Assembly: GCF_003014675.1 (NCBI RefSeq)
Contig: NZ_PYAU01000001.1
Span: 1,116,001 to 1,180,000, forward strand
DNA: 64,000 bases
Reading direction: 5' to 3'
Origin: Labedella gwakjiensis
GTDB lineage: Bacteria; Actinomycetota; Actinomycetes; Actinomycetales; Microbacteriaceae
In this document: one piece after another, positions 1 to 8,100 of the stretch
Numbering within the stretch: the stretch's first letter is position 1
Layout of the letters: each line of letters starts with the position of its first letter
Notes under the pieces: model-generated
Databases searched by the model: none
What the model saw: the letters and a program-made list of their open reading frames with translations, nothing else
What the model was told of the DNA's origin: nothing
Program-made: the position numbers and the translations under genes

Positions 1-15
1 CCTGTCGCTATAGTC

Positions 16-31
16 AATGAAACGATTCATT
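16..31. promoter_or_regulatory. LacI-type operator upstream of the rhamnose operon
   Basis: AATGAAAC followed by GATTCATT forms an imperfect palindrome (7 of 8 positions pair) around a central CG step, the usual architecture of LacI-family operators. It lies 25 bases before the aldolase start and before its ribosome-binding site, so it probably controls the rhamnose genes. The regulator itself is not in the window. Seen directly: the symmetry; inferred: the family and role. Confidence 0.5.
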
Positions 32-55
32 TTTCCACCGCGCCACGAGGACCCC

Positions 56-2125
56 ATGAGCAACGACGCCACCACAGCCCTCCCGTCCGCCCCCGATCCG
101 ACCGCCGCGGAACTCATCGCCCGGAGCAATCGGCTGGGGAGCGACCCGACGAACACGAACTACGCCGGCGGCAACACGTCGGCGAAGGGCACGGCGACCG
201 ACCCCGTGACCGGTGAGGACGTCGAGCTGCTCTGGGTGAAGGGGTCCGGCGGCGACCTCGGGACGCTCACGGAGAAGGGGCTCGCGGTACTCCGCCTCGA
301 TCGCCTCCGCGCGCTCCAGGGCGTGTACGCCGGTGTCGACCGCGAGGACGAGATGGTCGCAGCGTTCGACTTCACCCTCCATGGGAAGGGTGGAGCCGCA
401 CCGTCGATCGACACGGCCATGCACGGCCTCGTGGACGCCGCCCACGTCGATCACCTCCACCCCGACTCCGGTATCGCGATCGCGACGGCCGCCGACGGCG
501 AGCGGCTGACGGCGACCATCTTCGGCGGGAAGGTCGCATGGGTTCCGTGGCGCCGTCCCGGCTTCCAGCTGGGACTCGACATCGCGGCGATCAAGGCCGA
601 GAACCCCGACGCGATCGGGTGCATCCTCGGCGGCCATGGCATCACCGCGTGGGGGGACACGTCGGACGAGGCCGAGCGGAACTCGCTGTGGATCATCCGC
701 ACCGCAGCCGACTACATCGCCGAGCACTCGGCGCCCGAGCCCTTCGGTCCGGCACTCGAGGGCTACGCCCCCCTCCCCGAGGCCGAGCGCCGGGCGAAGG
801 CCGCAGCCCTCGCCGCGACGATCCGCGGGATCGCCTCGACCGACGCTCCGGTCGTCGGTCATTTCACCGACGACGAGCGCGTCCTCGAGTTCCTCGCGAG
901 CACCGAGCACCCCCGTATCGCGGCGCTCGGCACGAGCTGCCCAGACCACTTCCTGCGCACCAAGGTGAAGCCGCTCGTGGTCGACCTGCCGTCCGAAGCG
1001 AGCGTCGAGGAGACGATCACGCGACTGCACGAGCTCCACGCGGACTACCGCGCCGACTACCAGGCCTACTACGACGCGCATGCGACCGCCGAGTCGCCGG
1101 CGATCCGCGGCGCCGATCCCCTCATCGTGCTCGTCCCCGGCGTCGGCATGTTCAGCTACGGCCGCGACGCGCAGACCGCTCGCGTCGCCGGAGAGTTCTA
1201 CCTCAACGCCATCGGCGTCATAAAGGGAGCCGAGGGACTCTCGACCTACTCGCCCATCTCGGACGCCGAGAAGTTCGCGATCGAGTACTGGGCGCTCGAG
1301 GAGGCCAAGCTCCGACGTATGCCGAAACCGAAGCCCCTCGCGACCCGAGTGGCCCTCGTCACGGGCGCGGCGTCCGGTATCGGCAAGGCCATCGCGACCC
1401 GGCTCGCCGCCGAGGGAGCGAGCGTCGTGATCGCCGATCTGTCGCTCGAGAAGGCGCAACAGGCCGCCGCCGAGATCGGCTCGACCGACGTGGCCGTGGG
1501 GATCGCGGCGGACGTCTCCGACGAGCACGCCGTCCAGGCCGCGATCGACGCGACGGTCCTCGCCTTCGGCGGCCTCGACCTCGTGGTCAACAACGCGGGA
1601 CTCTCCCTCTCGAAGTCGCTCCTCGACACGACCGTCGCCGACTGGGACCTGCAGCACAACGTCATGGCGAAGGGCTCCTTCCTCGTCTCGAAGGCGGCAG
1701 CGAAGGTCCTCATCGACCAGAAGCTCGGCGGCGACATCGTCTACATCTCGTCGAAGAACTCGGTGTTCGCCGGCCCGAACAACATCGCCTACTCCGCGAC
1801 GAAGGCTGACCAGGCCCACCAGGTGAGGCTCCTCGCGGCCGAGCTCGGCGAGCACGGCGTGAAGGTCAACGGGATCAATCCCGACGGTGTCGTCCGCGGC
1901 TCCGGCATCTTCGCCTCGGGATGGGGCGCCAACCGCGCCAAGACCTACGGCATCGAGGAGCAGGACCTCGGCGCGTTTTACGCGCAGCGCACCATCCTGA
2001 AGCGCGAGGTGGTGCCGGAGAACGTCGCCAACGCCGTCTTCGCCATCTGCACGTCCGATTTCTCCCACACCACGGGCCTGCACATCCCCGTGGATGCGGG
2101 CGTCGCGGCCGCGTTCCTGCGCTGA
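56..2125 (+). CDS. rhaEW: Bifunctional L-rhamnulose-1-phosphate aldolase / L-lactaldehyde dehydrogenase
   Basis: A 689-residue two-domain cytoplasmic enzyme. The N-terminal part (about residues 15-390) is a class II aldolase with the metal-binding histidines in DHLHPDSG (near 131) and a GGHGITAWG segment. The C-terminal part (about 430-689) is a short-chain dehydrogenase with the TGAASGIGKA nucleotide loop and the YSATK catalytic motif (near 579). Known members split rhamnulose-1-phosphate into dihydroxyacetone phosphate and L-lactaldehyde and oxidise the latter to lactate. I chose the ATG at 56 because GAGGA lies 4 bases upstream; an in-frame ATG at 17 lies inside the operator. The next gene, a rhamnulokinase 8 bases downstream, supports the assignment. 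Confidence 0.92.
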   Translation: MSNDATTALPSAPDPTAAELIARSNRLGSDPTNTNYAGGNTSAKGTATDPVTGEDVELLWVKGSGGDLGTLTEKGLAVLRLDRLRALQGVYAGVDREDEMVAAFDFTLHGKGGAAPSIDTAMHGLVDAAHVDHLHPDSGIAIATAADGERLTATIFGGKVAWVPWRRPGFQLGLDIAAIKAENPDAIGCILGGHGITAWGDTSDEAERNSLWIIRTAADYIAEHSAPEPFGPALEGYAPLPEAERRAKAAALAATIRGIASTDAPVVGHFTDDERVLEFLASTEHPRIAALGTSCPDHFLRTKVKPLVVDLPSEASVEETITRLHELHADYRADYQAYYDAHATAESPAIRGADPLIVLVPGVGMFSYGRDAQTARVAGEFYLNAIGVIKGAEGLSTYSPISDAEKFAIEYWALEEAKLRRMPKPKPLATRVALVTGAASGIGKAIATRLAAEGASVVIADLSLEKAQQAAAEIGSTDVAVGIAADVSDEHAVQAAIDATVLAFGGLDLVVNNAGLSLSKSLLDTTVADWDLQHNVMAKGSFLVSKAAAKVLIDQKLGGDIVYISSKNSVFAGPNNIAYSATKADQAHQVRLLAAELGEHGVKVNGINPDGVVRGSGIFASGWGANRAKTYGIEEQDLGAFYAQRTILKREVVPENVANAVFAICTSDFSHTTGLHIPVDAGVAAAFLR

Positions 2126-2133
2126 GCACCGCC

Positions 2134-3624
2134 ATGTCGACCAACACGCCGGGAGGCACTGCCGTCGTCGCCGCCGTGGACCTCGGCGCCACGAGCGGGC
2201 GCGTCATCCTCGGTTCGGTCGGCGAGAACGAGCTGGGCCTGCGACACGTCGCGCGATTCGCGAACGATCCCGTCGCTGTGACGGAGCAGAGGCGATCCGC
2301 GCTCCACTGGGACGTCCTCGGCCTCTACCGTGCGGTGCTCACCGGCCTCGCCGACGCCGTGCGCTCCGAACCGGAGGTCGCCTCGATCGGCGTGGACTCC
2401 TGGGCGGTCGACTACGGGCTCGTCCGCGACGGCGCACTCCTCGGTGTCCCCTACCATTACCGGGACGAGCGGAACGCTGCGGCGGTGACGGACGTCCACG
2501 CGCTGATCGCTCCGGAGGATCTCTTCGCGCGCACGGGACTGCAGCACCTCCCCTTCAACACCGTCTTCCAGCTCCAGGCCGAGGCATCCGCCGGGCGCCT
2601 CGGTCTGGCGGACACCGCCCTCCTCATCCCCGATCTGATCGGCTACTGGCTCACCGGCCACGCAGCCACCGAGGTCACCAACGCGTCGACGACCGGGTTG
2701 CTCGATCCGCGGACGCGGACGTGGGACACCGATCTGTTCGCAAGGCTCCGCATACCGACCGGACTGTTCCCCCGCCTCATCCAGCCGGGAGAACACCTCG
2801 GACCGCTCCTGCCGACGGTGGCCGCGCGCCTCGGCGCCCCGTCTCACCTCGGGGTGGCGGCTGTCGGCTCGCACGACACCGCATCCGCCGTCGTGGCCGT
2901 CCCAGCCACCGACGAGTCGAGTACCACCGCCTACATCTCGAGCGGGACGTGGTCTCTCGTCGGTGTCGAGCTGCCAGCCCCCGTGCTCTCCGAGGCCGCC
3001 TTCGCGGCGAATTTCACGAACGAGGGCGGTGTCGACGATCGCGTCCGCTTCCTCACCAACGTCTCGGGACTGTGGCTCCTGTCCGAGTCGATGCGCTCGT
3101 GGGAAGCCGGCGGGTCGACGCCCGAGCAGCGCAGCAGCGGTCTCGCCGAGCTCCTCGCGAGCGCTGCGGACGTGACGGGACCGGTTCCCGTCTTCGACGC
3201 GTCCGATGCGCGGTTCCTTCCCCCGGGCGACATGCCCGCGCGCATCGACGCGTGGTGCGCCGAGCACGGTGTCGCCGCCCCGAGAGACCGCGCGGAGTAC
3301 GTCCGCTCGATCCTCGAATCGCTCGCCGCGGCCTACGCCAGAGCGGTCGACCAGGCCGCCGCGCTCTCGGGGACGACGATCGACACGATCCACATCGTGG
3401 GCGGGGGGTCCCAGAACGAGCTCCTGTGCCAGCTGACCGCCGACGCGACGGGCAGGACGGTCCTCGCCGGCCCCGTCGAAGCGACGGCGATCGGGAACAT
3501 CCTGGTCCAAGGTCGAGCGCTCGGCCGAGTGCACGGCTCGCTGGAGTCGCTCCGGTCCCTTGTGGCTCGCACGTTCCCCCCGCGTCGCTACTCACCGCGG
3601 CTGGAGGGTCGACCGCTACCGTGA
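2134..3624 (+). CDS. rhaB: L-rhamnulokinase (FGGY family)
   Basis: A 496-residue carbohydrate kinase of the FGGY family. The N-terminal phosphate-binding segment AAVDLGATSGRVILG is the form typical of rhamnulokinases, and the second nucleotide segment is visible near the C-terminus (IVGGGSQNELLCQLTAD). It phosphorylates L-rhamnulose to the 1-phosphate that the upstream aldolase cleaves. It starts 8 bases after the aldolase stop, so the two are translated from one message. No rhamnose isomerase or importer is in view; they may lie upstream of the window. Confidence 0.92.
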   Translation: MSTNTPGGTAVVAAVDLGATSGRVILGSVGENELGLRHVARFANDPVAVTEQRRSALHWDVLGLYRAVLTGLADAVRSEPEVASIGVDSWAVDYGLVRDGALLGVPYHYRDERNAAAVTDVHALIAPEDLFARTGLQHLPFNTVFQLQAEASAGRLGLADTALLIPDLIGYWLTGHAATEVTNASTTGLLDPRTRTWDTDLFARLRIPTGLFPRLIQPGEHLGPLLPTVAARLGAPSHLGVAAVGSHDTASAVVAVPATDESSTTAYISSGTWSLVGVELPAPVLSEAAFAANFTNEGGVDDRVRFLTNVSGLWLLSESMRSWEAGGSTPEQRSSGLAELLASAADVTGPVPVFDASDARFLPPGDMPARIDAWCAEHGVAAPRDRAEYVRSILESLAAAYARAVDQAAALSGTTIDTIHIVGGGSQNELLCQLTADATGRTVLAGPVEATAIGNILVQGRALGRVHGSLESLRSLVARTFPPRRYSPRLEGRPLP

Positions 3625-3628
3625 CGAT

Positions 3629-4699
3629 GTGAGCTCTCTCGCCGATGCCATCCTCGCCGGTCCCCGTGGGCGCCGGTTGTGCCTCGAGCTGGCGGCCGGC
3701 CAGCAGGACGGAGACCCGCTTCCGACGCAGGAGTCCCTCTGGTCCCTCCTCTTCTACGCCGAGGCGGCACGATCGAAGACGGTCGTCCGCTTCGCCCGCG
3801 TCAGCACCGACGCCGGAGAGAGCGACGACGACGAATGGCCCGACCCGTCCACCGAGGAGGTCGCCGCCGCTCTCGACGCGGTCGACCCGATCGCGGTGGA
3901 CGGACTCTCTCTCATCCGCGCCCTCGCCGCCTCCGTCGACAGTGCGCGCCCGTGGCAGGATCCGGACGAAACGGACCTTCTTCTCGCCGAGGCCCCGATG
4001 GCCGCGCATCTCCGCCGTATCGCCGAGCGCATCGCCGGGTCGGACGCGGCGCGCTGGCTGACCGAACCGATCGCGGACGAGCAGTGGCTCGTCGACTTCG
4101 AGGTGCGGGACGATCTCCGCACCGAGCGGCCCTTCCCGTCGGCGCACGATGCGCTCCGCACGTGGCGGAACGAGGGTCTCGGCTCCGGGTACTGGTGGTG
4201 CACGCCGCCGTGGCCGATCCCGACGACGACGCGTGCGCTCCCCGGACTCGGACCGATCGGGCTGTGGGCCGTGGTCGACAGCTTCGGATGGCGCGGGGCG
4301 AGTGTCGCGCCCGCGTCGATCTCACCGACGGCGCGCGTCCACGAGGTGATGGACGCCGAGTCGTGGGCGGAGTTGTGCCGTCGCTATCCCTACGACCTCG
4401 CCGACACAGAGGAGGACTGGCGGCTGTCCACCGGGTGGGAGGGTCGCTGGGTGATCCCCGACTGGTCGCTCGTCGCCCACGACTTCGACGCCGTGCACGT
4501 CACCGGCGCGGCCTACCTCGCCCTCGCCGAGACCGCCATCCCCGTCTCTCCTGGCCGCGCGAGCGTCATCGCGAACTGGCCGCCCGACCACACCTACTGG
4601 CTCACCGACGAGCTCGGTCGCACCGCCGAGAGTACACGCTGGCTGCGCCCCGGCGATGACGGCGCGGCTCAGGCGGACGAGCTGTGGTCGCCCGCCTGA
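3629..4699 (+). CDS. Hypothetical protein, cytoplasmic
   Basis: A 356-residue acidic protein rich in Trp, Asp and Arg, with no signal peptide or membrane segment. I do not recognise the family. Its C-terminal half carries a conserved-looking stretch (GSGYWWCTPPWPIP, then SFGWRG and WPPDHTYWLTDELGR). The GTG at 3629 follows the rhamnulokinase stop by 4 bases, so it may be co-transcribed, but nothing ties it to rhamnose. It converges with the DUF3349 gene, leaving only 15 bases between the stops. Confidence 0.65.
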   Translation: MSSLADAILAGPRGRRLCLELAAGQQDGDPLPTQESLWSLLFYAEAARSKTVVRFARVSTDAGESDDDEWPDPSTEEVAAALDAVDPIAVDGLSLIRALAASVDSARPWQDPDETDLLLAEAPMAAHLRRIAERIAGSDAARWLTEPIADEQWLVDFEVRDDLRTERPFPSAHDALRTWRNEGLGSGYWWCTPPWPIPTTTRALPGLGPIGLWAVVDSFGWRGASVAPASISPTARVHEVMDAESWAELCRRYPYDLADTEEDWRLSTGWEGRWVIPDWSLVAHDFDAVHVTGAAYLALAETAIPVSPGRASVIANWPPDHTYWLTDELGRTAESTRWLRPGDDGAAQADELWSPA

Positions 4700-4714
4700 G
4701 ACCAGCGGCCCCGC

Positions 4715-5383
4715 TCAGACGGGGAAGTCCTCCGGCCAGCCGTGTTCCGCGAGGGAGCGGCGCACGCGGTCGATGTCCTCGTCGGAGGGCAGCTCCGAGG
4801 TGACCCTCGCGATCGCCGTCGCGACGTCGACGCGACTCACCGAGGCGTCACCCTCGGCCGCGAGCCGAGCCCCGACCTCGGCGACCTCCTCATCGCTCAG
4901 CCGACGCCGCAGCAAGGCCACGAGGGGCACGAAGTCCTGCTCGGGGAAGCCAGCGGGGTAGCCTGCGCGCAGCCACCGCACCACGCGAGTGATGAGCCCG
5001 CCGCGCTCCGCCCGGACGGCGGCATCGGCTGCCGCCTCGGCGCGCACCTCCTCGGGACCGCCGAGCGGCCAGCCCGCGCTCGCGAGCCGCGCCGAGACGC
5101 GCGTGAGATCCTCCGGGAGCGCCGGTCCGAGGAGCAGCTCCTCGACGCGCTCTCGCAGTCGGCCCGGCCCGAACGATCCCCCGCCGGCGTCGGCGCGCTC
5201 CGCATCGGACACGAGGCTGCTCACCACCTCGTCGAGCTCCTCCGGCGTGAGGCTGCGGCGCAGGATGCCGAGGAGCGGCACGTAGTCCTGCTCCGGCACA
5301 CCCGACGGGTACCCGGCGCGCAGCCACCTGACCACACGGGAGACGACGCCGATCGACGTTGCGCCCTGCTCCAGGTCCGTCAC
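4715..5383 (-). CDS. Protein with two DUF3349 domains
   Basis: A 222-residue cytoplasmic protein with an internal duplication: RVVRWLRAGYPSGVPEQDY near residue 15 and RVVRWLRAGYPAGFPEQDF near residue 137, each followed by a (L)LRR-L-x-EE helix. This matches DUF3349, a small helical domain of actinobacteria usually present once. It starts at a GTG 2 bases after the stop of the small membrane protein and is the last gene of a phosphate permease operon. The order permease / membrane protein / DUF3349 is the same as I recall for the mycobacterial pitA region. Function unknown; a role near phosphate uptake is inference. Confidence 0.8.
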   Translation of the reverse strand: MTDLEQGATSIGVVSRVVRWLRAGYPSGVPEQDYVPLLGILRRSLTPEELDEVVSSLVSDAERADAGGGSFGPGRLRERVEELLLGPALPEDLTRVSARLASAGWPLGGPEEVRAEAAADAAVRAERGGLITRVVRWLRAGYPAGFPEQDFVPLVALLRRRLSDEEVAEVGARLAAEGDASVSRVDVATAIARVTSELPSDEDIDRVRRSLAEHGWPEDFPV

Positions 5384-5385
5384 GG

Positions 5386-5697
5386 TCAGCCCTTCGGGAC
5401 GAAGGTGGGCACGATGTGCTCGAAGCTCACGACCTGGCCCAGGCCGGTGGCGATGATGATCGTGAGCCCGACCACAACGGCGATCACGACGATCGCGAAG
5501 CAGATCACACCGATCACGCGGAGCAGCGGCGCGGGCATCGCGACCGGCGTTCCCGGCCCGCCCTGCTCGGTGGTCGCGGCCCCGCCGGCGAGAGCGAAGG
5601 AGCGCACTCCGAGGGCGAAGAGGGCGGGGAGACCGGCGCCGAGGACGAGCGCGATGACGGCCACCTGGGCGGCGGCTTCGAGGAAGAGGGCGAACAT
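5386..5697 (-). CDS. Small membrane protein linked to phosphate permease
   Basis: A 103-residue protein with two strongly hydrophobic segments (about residues 5-30 and 60-88) separated by a short Gly/Thr-rich loop, so probably two transmembrane helices. It lies 13 bases after the phosphate permease and 2 bases before the DUF3349 gene, clearly within one operon. The same arrangement occurs in mycobacteria, where the equivalent is only described as a membrane protein. It could be an accessory subunit of the permease, but that is inference. Confidence 0.75.
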   Translation of the reverse strand: MFALFLEAAAQVAVIALVLGAGLPALFALGVRSFALAGGAATTEQGGPGTPVAMPAPLLRVIGVICFAIVVIAVVVGLTIIIATGLGQVVSFEHIVPTFVPKG

Positions 5698-5710
5698 GGC
5701 TCGGTGCTCC

Positions 5711-6922
5711 TTACGCTGCGGTCGTCTGCTTGGGGCGGCTGGACGCGTCCTGCCACTCGTCGTTGACGTTGTGGGATCCGACGCTGTTGCGACGCGAGCG
5801 GAGGTAGATCGCGAGGGCCACGGCGACGAGGATCACGACCATGAGGAGGCCGCCGGCCGCGCCGCCGACGAGGTGACCGAGCCACCACATCGCGGCGCCC
5901 ACGATGGCCGCCGCCGGCAGCGTGATGATCCACGCGACCACCATGCGGAGCGCCACACGCCAGCGCACCTGCGCTCCCGGGCGGCCGACACCGGAGCCGA
6001 GGATCGACCCGGTCGCGACGTGCGTCGTGGAGAGCGCGAAGCCGAGGTGGCTCGATGCGAGGATCACGGCGGCCGACGAGCTCTCCGCCGCCATGCCCTG
6101 GGGCGTGTTCAGTTCGACGATGCCCTTGCCGACCGTACGGATGATGCGCCAACCGCCGATGTACGTGCCGAGCGAGATCGCGAGGGCGCACGCGAGCTTC
6201 ACCCAGAACGGCACCGACTCGGTGTCGTTCCAGCCGCCGGCGGCGATGAGCGCGAGGGTGATGACGCCCATCGTCTTCTGCGCGTCGTTCGTGCCGTGCG
6301 CGAGGGAGACGAGGGACGCACTGCCGATCTGGCCGATCCGGAAGCCGCGGTGCAGCCGCTTCTCCGTGAGGTTGCCGATCACGCGGAAGACGAGCCACGT
6401 GCCGATCGCGGCCACGACACCCGCCAGCACCGGCGACATGAGCGCGGGGAGGATGACCTTGCCGACGACGCCGTCGAGCTTCGTGCCGTCGCCGGCCCAG
6501 TTGACCCCGTTGAGGCCGAGCCCTGCGAGCGCCGAGCCGATGAGGCCGCCGAAGAGCGCGTGCGACGAGCTGGAGGGGAGGCCGAGGAGCCACGTGAGGA
6601 GGTTCCAGATGATGCCGCCGATAAGCCCGGCCAGCACGATGAGGAGGAGCGCGGAGCCGCCGCCGTCGAGGAGAGCCGGATCGGGAGCACCCGAGGAGTC
6701 CTGGATCTTCACCACCGCGTTCGTCACGGTGAGCGCCACCTCGATGCTGAGGAACGCGCCCACGAGGTTGAGCACGGCGGAGAGGGTGACGGCGATCTTC
6801 GGTGGCAGCGCACCGGTCGCGATGGACGTGGCCATCGCGTTCGCCGTGTCGTGAAAACCGTTGGTGAAGTCGAAGGCGAGCGCCGTGACGATGACGAGCG
6901 CCAGCAGGATGATGGGGTCCAC
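5711..6922 (-). CDS. pit: Inorganic phosphate transporter, PiT family
   Basis: A 403-residue integral membrane protein with about ten hydrophobic segments and the duplicated PiT signature: FTNGFHDTANAMATSIATG near the N-terminus and SLAHGTNDAQKTMGVI in the middle. PiT proteins import phosphate (as metal phosphate) driven by the proton gradient. The start is a GTG. It heads a three-gene operon with a small membrane protein and a DUF3349 protein. A tandem 11-base repeat about 50 bases upstream resembles a PHO box, suggesting phosphate control, although PiT systems are often considered constitutive. Confidence 0.93.
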   Translation of the reverse strand: MDPIILLALVIVTALAFDFTNGFHDTANAMATSIATGALPPKIAVTLSAVLNLVGAFLSIEVALTVTNAVVKIQDSSGAPDPALLDGGGSALLLIVLAGLIGGIIWNLLTWLLGLPSSSSHALFGGLIGSALAGLGLNGVNWAGDGTKLDGVVGKVILPALMSPVLAGVVAAIGTWLVFRVIGNLTEKRLHRGFRIGQIGSASLVSLAHGTNDAQKTMGVITLALIAAGGWNDTESVPFWVKLACALAISLGTYIGGWRIIRTVGKGIVELNTPQGMAAESSSAAVILASSHLGFALSTTHVATGSILGSGVGRPGAQVRWRVALRMVVAWIITLPAAAIVGAAMWWLGHLVGGAAGGLLMVVILVAVALAIYLRSRRNSVGSHNVNDEWQDASSRPKQTTAA

Positions 6923-6972
6923 GGCGACGAGCTTGCGCCTGTCGGACCGGATCTACAATCCGGGAGCGGACG

Positions 6973-6994
6973 GATTCATCCGTTATTCACCGGA
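6973..6994 (+). promoter_or_regulatory. PHO-box-like tandem repeat upstream of the phosphate permease
   Basis: GATTCATCCGT is followed at once by TATTCACCGGA, giving two TTCAYC cores exactly 11 bases apart. Actinobacterial PhoP/RegX3 sites are tandem GTTCACC-like units with an 11-base period. The site lies 51 bases upstream of the permease start, on the opposite strand to the gene. Seen: the repeat; inferred: the regulator. Confidence 0.45.
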
Positions 6995-7090
6995 CGGGGG
7001 ACGGCCTCGATCGGCCGTATCACGTCAGCCTTGTCGGGTAAAGGGGGGACAAGGGTCGTCCCGACCCCGCTAGCCTCGACGAGGCACGCA

Positions 7091-7121
7091 AGCGACCCGA
7101 ACGCGACGCGACCCGAACGCG
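7091..7121. repeat. Tandem 15-base direct repeat in a non-coding stretch
   Basis: GCGACCCGAACGCGA occurs twice with a 16-base period (7091 and 7107), and a shortened copy (GACCCGAACGG) recurs near 7179 inside the terminator-like hairpin. The whole stretch 6923-7235 carries no credible gene. It holds the phosphate permease promoter region, these repeats and the hairpin. A TAGCCT box at 7073 could be a -10 element for a short plus-strand transcript, but this is weak. Confidence 0.5.
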
Positions 7122-7165
7122 AGGTGCCCAGAGGCCCCATACCCGACGACGTGTTTGGAACCCTA

Positions 7166-7200
7166 CGCGGCCCCCGCCGACCCGAACGGCAGGGGCCGCG
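7166..7200 (-). terminator. Hairpin downstream of the IclR gene
   Basis: CGCGGCCCC pairs perfectly with GGGGCCGCG (9 bp), with a 17-base spacer that contains a further GCC/GGC pairing. It lies 36 bases past the stop of the IclR gene, at the end of the importer operon. No clear T tract follows, which is common in high-GC actinobacteria. Confidence 0.5.
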
Positions 7201-7235
7201 TCCTCGCTTCGGCTCGGCGAGCGGCGGCGCGCTGG

Positions 7236-8054
7236 TCAGCCGCGATCGGCGATGACCGACTGGAACGTCTCCGCTCCGGCCCGCACGGCGTCGGCGATCT
7301 GCGTCTTGTGCTCGGGCGTGAGCCGGTAGTCGGGAGCGACGATCGTGAGCGCACCGGCCGAGATGCCGTTGCTGTGCACGATGGCGGCGCTCGCCCACAC
7401 GCCGCGGTCGACCTCTCCGGCACTCTCCGCGTAGCCCGTGGCGCGCAGCGGCTCGAGGTCGGACTCGAGCTTGCCCTTCTCCTTCTTCGAGAGCGCCGGG
7501 CCGAGCCGGTTGAAGTACTGCGTGAGCTTGGCGGGGGTCAGCTCGCTGAGGAGGAGCTTCGCCGCCGCGCCGCCGTACAGGGGCATGAGGTTGCCCGGCT
7601 GGAAGGAGATGGAGATGGGGTGATCCGACTCGGCGATCGCGAGGCACACGGCCGAGTCGTTCACACGGCGCAGATAGAGGGCCGTCTCGCCGGTCTCCGC
7701 GGCCATCCGGTTGAGGATCGGCTGCACCTGGGAGCGGAAGTCGATCGCCGTCTCGGCCGCACGGGCGAGCCGCAGGATCTGCGGGGAGAGGACGAACCGC
7801 CCCTTCTCGCGCTCCTCGATGAGGTCGAGCTCACGCAGGAGTGAGATGTAGCGGTACGCGCTCGGCACGGAGATGTCGTGCTTCTCGAGAACGTTGTCGA
7901 CCGTGAGCTCCGGTGTGCTCTCGCTGAACTCGAGGAGGATCTGGAGAGCCCGGCGCGCACTGTCGACGCCCTTCGTGCGCTGCGGTTCTGCGGCCACGGG
8001 CTCGGTGGCCTGGGGCTCGGACTCCTGCGCGGCGGTCTCGTCGTTGGCTTTCAT
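7236..8054 (-). CDS. IclR-family transcriptional regulator, probably of B6 catabolism
   Basis: A 272-residue regulator. After an acidic, Ala/Glu-rich tail comes the winged helix (SARRALQILLEFSE, then VPSAYRYISLLRELDLIE), followed by the IclR effector-binding domain with ETALYLRRV and a RVGVW-like VDRGVWASAA segment. I chose the second of two adjacent ATGs (8054) because GGAG lies 6 bases upstream of it. It is the last gene of the BmpA-type importer operon and sits beside pyridoxine catabolic genes, so it is the best local candidate for sensing a B6 compound or pathway intermediate. IclR proteins commonly control aromatic and heterocyclic catabolism. Effector unknown. Confidence 0.88.
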   Translation of the reverse strand: MKANDETAAQESEPQATEPVAAEPQRTKGVDSARRALQILLEFSESTPELTVDNVLEKHDISVPSAYRYISLLRELDLIEEREKGRFVLSPQILRLARAAETAIDFRSQVQPILNRMAAETGETALYLRRVNDSAVCLAIAESDHPISISFQPGNLMPLYGGAAAKLLLSELTPAKLTQYFNRLGPALSKKEKGKLESDLEPLRATGYAESAGEVDRGVWASAAIVHSNGISAGALTIVAPDYRLTPEHKTQIADAVRAGAETFQSVIADRG

Positions 8055-8100
8055 CATCGGCTCCGCTCGATTGTACCGGCGCACCACAAACCCCGGACCG

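Noticed and set aside
14-2083. Long minus-strand open frame opposite the rhamnose aldolase gene (689 codons)
   Set aside because: A composition effect of high-GC coding DNA; the translation is low-complexity Arg/Gly/Asp/Val and shows no domain, whereas the plus strand encodes a clear two-domain enzyme. Similar antisense frames opposite most large genes were dropped for the same reason.
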